NCBI GenBank assembly: GCA_963752965.1
Contig: CAVWAJ010000016.1
Location: 434,001 to 498,000 of the forward strand
DNA from: QHXW01 sp963752965
GTDB taxonomy: Bacteria; Acidobacteriota; Terriglobia; Bryobacterales; Bryobacteraceae
Direction of reading: 5' to 3'
Length of the DNA: 64,000 bases
The notes below the pieces were generated by a model. It saw only the letters and a program-made list of their open reading frames with translations, was not told where the DNA came from and did not search any database. This document shows, one piece after another, positions 60,876-64,000 of the stretch (positions are counted from its first letter, which is position 1; each line of letters begins with the position of its first letter). The position numbers and the translations under genes are program-made.

Positions 60876-61890
60876 TCTGGCCACGTTGTTTTTCGCGGCG
60901 GCGGCTTTTGCGCAGGATCCGGTTGCGAAAGGGATCGAGGAATTCCGCCAAGGCAGGTGTGCCGACGCACAAGCGACGCTAGAGCAAGCACTTAGGCAGA
61001 AGCCAGGCGATTCGCACGCACGCACATTTCTCGCACTTTCGCGGGCGGCGTTGGGCGGGTGCGATTTGGCGGCGAACGACCTTTCCGCAGCGTTTACAAC
61101 GAGTCAGGATGCCGATCTTCGGCGCTTGGCGGGGCTCGCGCTCGCGCAATGCCATTTGGCGCACAATCGCCTCGACGCGGCGCTACCCGTTGTACTGGAG
61201 CTGGAAAAACAGTTCCCGGCCGACGCCGATGTGCTGTACGAAGCCGCCAAGCTGCACATGAAGGCATGGAACGACGTGGTGTTCCAGATGTTTCAGAAGA
61301 CGCCGGCTTCGTATCGGGTGAACCAGGTTTCCGCCGAAATTTTCGAGGTGCAGGGCCGGTACGCCGACGCGGTTGCCGAATATCGCAAAGCGATCGAGAA
61401 AAACCCTGCGGCGGTGAATCTTCACTTCCGGCTCGCGCGGGCTCTGCTGATGCAGTCGCACACGCCGGAAGCGATGAACGAAGCGCAGGAGGAATTTGCG
61501 GCGGAGCTGAAGTTGAATCCGAACGACGCAGTGGCAGAGTACGAGACCGGCCAGATTCTGCTGGCGGAAAACAAGCCGCAAGAGGCGGCGCCGCGATTCG
61601 AGCGCGCGCTGACGTTGGCTCCTGACTTCGCCGAGGCGCTGGTCGCGGTGGCCAGGATGCGATCCGACGCCAAGCGCTACACGGACGCCATCCAATTATT
61701 GGAGCGGGCGGCGCGCCTACAGCCGGAGAACGAGTCCGTCCACTACAACCTGATGCTCGCCTACCGCAATGCGGGGCGAAATGTGGATGCGTTGCGCGAG
61801 AAAGACGTGATCGACAAGTTGCAACGCCCGCCGGCCGGCGAGTTTACCGAGTTTCTCAAGAAGCTCGGTGAAAAAGCCCCCAACCAGTGA
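60862..61890 (+). CDS. Exported TPR-repeat protein
   Basis: 342-aa protein with a signal peptide (MRGISLATLFFAAAAFAQ) and about six TPR-like helical repeats, for example CADAQATLEQALRQKPGDS, YADAVAEYRKAIEKNPAAV and YTDAIQLLERAARLQPENE. TPR proteins are scaffolds for protein contacts. It overlaps the CRTAC1 gene by 4 bases (GTGA), so its partner may be that protein. Confidence 0.85.
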   Translation: MRGISLATLFFAAAAFAQDPVAKGIEEFRQGRCADAQATLEQALRQKPGDSHARTFLALSRAALGGCDLAANDLSAAFTTSQDADLRRLAGLALAQCHLAHNRLDAALPVVLELEKQFPADADVLYEAAKLHMKAWNDVVFQMFQKTPASYRVNQVSAEIFEVQGRYADAVAEYRKAIEKNPAAVNLHFRLARALLMQSHTPEAMNEAQEEFAAELKLNPNDAVAEYETGQILLAENKPQEAAPRFERALTLAPDFAEALVAVARMRSDAKRYTDAIQLLERAARLQPENESVHYNLMLAYRNAGRNVDALREKDVIDKLQRPPAGEFTEFLKKLGEKAPNQ

Positions 61891-63521
61891 AACGCGCCGT
61901 CGTTCTGCTGATGGCGTGCACACTCGCGGCGGATTCTCCCGAGCTGCCGGACTTCCGCAACATCGCCGCGGAGGCCGGCCTGGTTCAGAGTTTTCCAAAC
62001 GGTGGCATCGAGTCGAAGAAATACATTGTCGAAACCACCGGCAGCGGCGCTGCGTTTATCGACTACAACAACGACGGGCTGCTCGATATCTTCCTGCTTT
62101 CGGGCCCGGGCGGCACGAACCGGCTCTACAGGAACGACGGCAACGGCCATTTCACCGACGTCACCGAAGAGACCGGGCTCAAGAGTAGCGGCTGGAGTCA
62201 AGGCGTTTGCGCCGGCGATTTCGATAACGACGGTTTCACCGACCTGCTGGTCACGTCGTGGGGCGGCTTGGCTCTCTACCGGAATGTGGGCGGCCGCCGG
62301 TTTGAAAACGTCACCGCCAAGGCCGGCCTCAAGCAGGATCGCGCACGCTACAACACCGGCTGCGCCTTTCTCGATTACGATAATGACGGGCACCTCGACA
62401 TATTCGTCGCGAATTACCTGAAGTTCGATTTCGCCACCACGCCGAAACCGGGCGAGAATCCCTATTGCTGGTATCGCGACATCGCGGTGAACTGCGGCCC
62501 GCGCGGGCTCCCGTTCGATCGCAACATTCTATATCACAACAACGGCGACGGCACATTCACGGATGTCTCCGATGTTTCGGGAATCTCGAAGCCCAACCAA
62601 AGCTACTGCCTCGGCGTGCTGACGGGCGATTTCAATCAGGATGGACGAACCGATATTTTCGTCGCCTGCGATCAGACGCCCTCGCTGCTGTATATCAATC
62701 GCGGCGACGGCACATTCAGCGAGGAGGCACTCGTGCGCGGCGCCGCACTCGATGAGAACGGAAAAGCCATGTCGGGCATGGGAGCCACATCCGCCGACTA
62801 TGATGGCGATGGCAACCCCGACATTTTCCGCACGAATTTCTCCGACGAACGCGAAACGCTGTACCGCAACCGCGGCGGCGCCGATTTTGACGACGTCACG
62901 ATCGCCGCCGGTCTCGCCCACAACACGCGCTGGGTAGGCTGGGGATGCGGCTTCTTCGATTTCGATAACGACGGCTGGAAAGATCTGCTGCTGGTCAGCG
63001 GCCATGTGTTTCCCGAGGTGGATCGCCTGAAGATCGATATCCGCTACAAGGACCGCGCGATCCTCTATCGCAACAATCGCAACGGCACGTTTACCGACAT
63101 CTCCGAACGCGCGGGGCCGGGAATTCTGGAGCGGCACGCCGCACGCGGCGCGGCATTCGGCGACTACGATAACGACGGCGCGGTCGAAATCGTAGTCAAC
63201 AACCAGAATGAGCCGCCCACGCTGCTCAAGGCCGCGCACAAGCCCGCCGGCCATTGGGCGATTCTGAAGCTGGAAGGCGTGAAGTCGAATCGCAGCGCCA
63301 TTGGCGCTCAGGTGCGCGTGACAGCGGAAGGCCACACACAGATCGAGGAAGTGCGCAGCGGCGGAAGTTACCTTTCGGAGAACGATCTGCGCCTGCATTT
63401 CGGGCTGGGGTTTGCTACAAAGATGGAACGGGTTGAGATCCGGTGGCCGAGCGGAATCCGGCAAGTAGAGCGCGGCCTCGACGCGGACCGTGTAATCACA
63501 CTCCGTGAGCCTATAGAATGA
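61887..63521 (+). CDS. Exported CRTAC1-family FG-GAP / ASPIC-UnbV protein
   Basis: 544-aa exported protein with a short signal peptide (MKRAVVLLMACTLAADS) and seven or so FG-GAP blades with Ca2+-binding DxDxDG-like loops (DYNNDGLLDIFLL, DFDNDGFTDLLV, DYDNDGHLDIF, DYDGDGNPDIF, DFDNDGWKDLLLV). The C-terminal ASPIC/UnbV domain is SNRSAIGAQVRV to YLSENDLRLHFGLG. These are integrin-like propellers. Start GTG at 61887 overlaps the TPR gene stop. Often encoded with TPR proteins in Acidobacteria. Confidence 0.9.
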   Translation: MKRAVVLLMACTLAADSPELPDFRNIAAEAGLVQSFPNGGIESKKYIVETTGSGAAFIDYNNDGLLDIFLLSGPGGTNRLYRNDGNGHFTDVTEETGLKSSGWSQGVCAGDFDNDGFTDLLVTSWGGLALYRNVGGRRFENVTAKAGLKQDRARYNTGCAFLDYDNDGHLDIFVANYLKFDFATTPKPGENPYCWYRDIAVNCGPRGLPFDRNILYHNNGDGTFTDVSDVSGISKPNQSYCLGVLTGDFNQDGRTDIFVACDQTPSLLYINRGDGTFSEEALVRGAALDENGKAMSGMGATSADYDGDGNPDIFRTNFSDERETLYRNRGGADFDDVTIAAGLAHNTRWVGWGCGFFDFDNDGWKDLLLVSGHVFPEVDRLKIDIRYKDRAILYRNNRNGTFTDISERAGPGILERHAARGAAFGDYDNDGAVEIVVNNQNEPPTLLKAAHKPAGHWAILKLEGVKSNRSAIGAQVRVTAEGHTQIEEVRSGGSYLSENDLRLHFGLGFATKMERVEIRWPSGIRQVERGLDADRVITLREPIE

Positions 63522-64000
63522 TCAGTATGATGTCGCGTAGCATGTACGCCTGTTTGGCTTTGGTGACGGCTGTGGCCACACATTGCGCGGCGAGCGACTC
63601 GTCGATGGATCGCTCGACTCTGCGCAGTCTAAAGGCCGTCAAAGTCGTCGTTGATTCCCCTGCCAATGAGATCGAGCGCGAGGGCGTCTCAGCGGACGGC
63701 TTACGCATCACGATCGAGCAGAAGCTCCGCGACGCAGGGATCATCGTTGATCACGACGCGGTCGAGTTCCTGGGCGTGAACATCTCGTCGGCCCGGCCGC
63801 CGAGGAAGACCCTGCTGTCTAAAGGTCCCGTCTCTCTCGTCGTAAATGTGGGCCTATACCAGATCGTACTATTGAATCGCGATAAGACTACCAGGACGGT
63901 GACGGAGACCTGGGGCGATCAGAGAGTGGCGCCGGCGGCATCGCGAGCGATTGAGCGCACGGTTTCAGACGCTGTCGACGACCTGGTGAACGAATTTGTC
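63518..64000 (+). CDS. Exported hypothetical protein, runs off the window
   Basis: Frame open for 161 codons from ATG at 63518 to the window edge, overlapping the CRTAC1 gene stop (ATGA). The N-terminus MISMMSRSMYACLALVTAVATHC is a signal peptide. The visible body (LRSLKAVKVVVDSPANEIEREGVSADGLRITIEQKL) resembles small periplasmic or outer-membrane proteins with a DUF4390/TolB-like strand pattern, but I cannot name the family. Confidence 0.6.
   Translation, partial: MISMMSRSMYACLALVTAVATHCAASDSSMDRSTLRSLKAVKVVVDSPANEIEREGVSADGLRITIEQKLRDAGIIVDHDAVEFLGVNISSARPPRKTLLSKGPVSLVVNVGLYQIVLLNRDKTTRTVTETWGDQRVAPAASRAIERTVSDAVDDLVNEFV

Noticed and set aside
1..64000. CRISPR array or insertion sequence
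   Set aside because: No regularly spaced repeats of 20-40 bp and no transposase or integrase motifs were seen.

Overview
This 64-kb window is GC-rich, gene-dense bacterial chromosome. Several families point to Acidobacteriota, most likely a Solibacter/Bryobacter-type lineage (inference from gene families, not from a marker gene). They are the VWFA-related secreted protein, the CRTAC1/ASPIC-UnbV protein, the large sensor kinase with an extracytoplasmic region of OB-like beta repeats, the short winged-helix/TolB-like regulator, and many small lipoprotein-like or exported proteins. I found no tRNA, rRNA, CRISPR array, insertion sequence or prophage.

Layout. 1-6.5 kb (minus strand): a housekeeping run rsfS-rlmH-accD-folC-plsC, then a vapBC toxin-antitoxin pair, a formamidopyrimidine-DNA glycosylase and an acyl-CoA synthetase cut by the window edge. 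6.6-17.6 kb: nitronate monooxygenase, VWFA protein, chemoreceptor, threonine dehydrogenase, ybaK, a small toxin-antitoxin island (orphan RHH antitoxin plus hicBA), uvrA and a 2H phosphoesterase. 17.7-24.6 kb (plus strand): one tight operon of a CoA-transferase/hydrolase, ferredoxin, 2-oxoacid:ferredoxin oxidoreductase alpha, a fused beta-gamma subunit, a branched-chain aminotransferase and a citramalate-synthase homologue that has lost its metal ligands. 24.7-31.8 kb: exported redox proteins: two beta-propellers, a cytochrome c, an exported nitroreductase-like protein, a nine-haem cytochrome, and a GMC oxidoreductase with its Tat-exported small subunit.

32-43.5 kb: bacterioferritin, a radical SAM protein, then a six-gene signalling cluster of three histidine kinases, a response regulator with a degenerate HPt domain, a REC/HD-GYP protein and a winged-helix regulator. 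Its intergenic DNA is unusually AT-rich and carries a repeated two-box motif. 43.5-64 kb: mixed metabolic and housekeeping genes: F420/NADP-type reductase, UDP-glucuronate decarboxylase, membrane Fe-S oxidoreductase of the ETF:menaquinone type, adenosine deaminase, glgB, phytoene-dehydrogenase-like enzyme, an NtrC-type two-component pair, ribosomal protein S1, cyclophilin, a circularly permuted ATP-grasp protein, an AT-hook protein, small membrane proteins, and a TPR/CRTAC1 operon running off the right edge.

The strongest candidate for new biology is the 17.7-24.6 kb operon. Its first genes form a coherent branched-chain 2-oxoacid to acyl-CoA to acid route. Its last large gene keeps the LeuA-type regulatory domain of citramalate synthase but has replaced the Asp and both His metal ligands. 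Everything here was read by eye; no database search was run.
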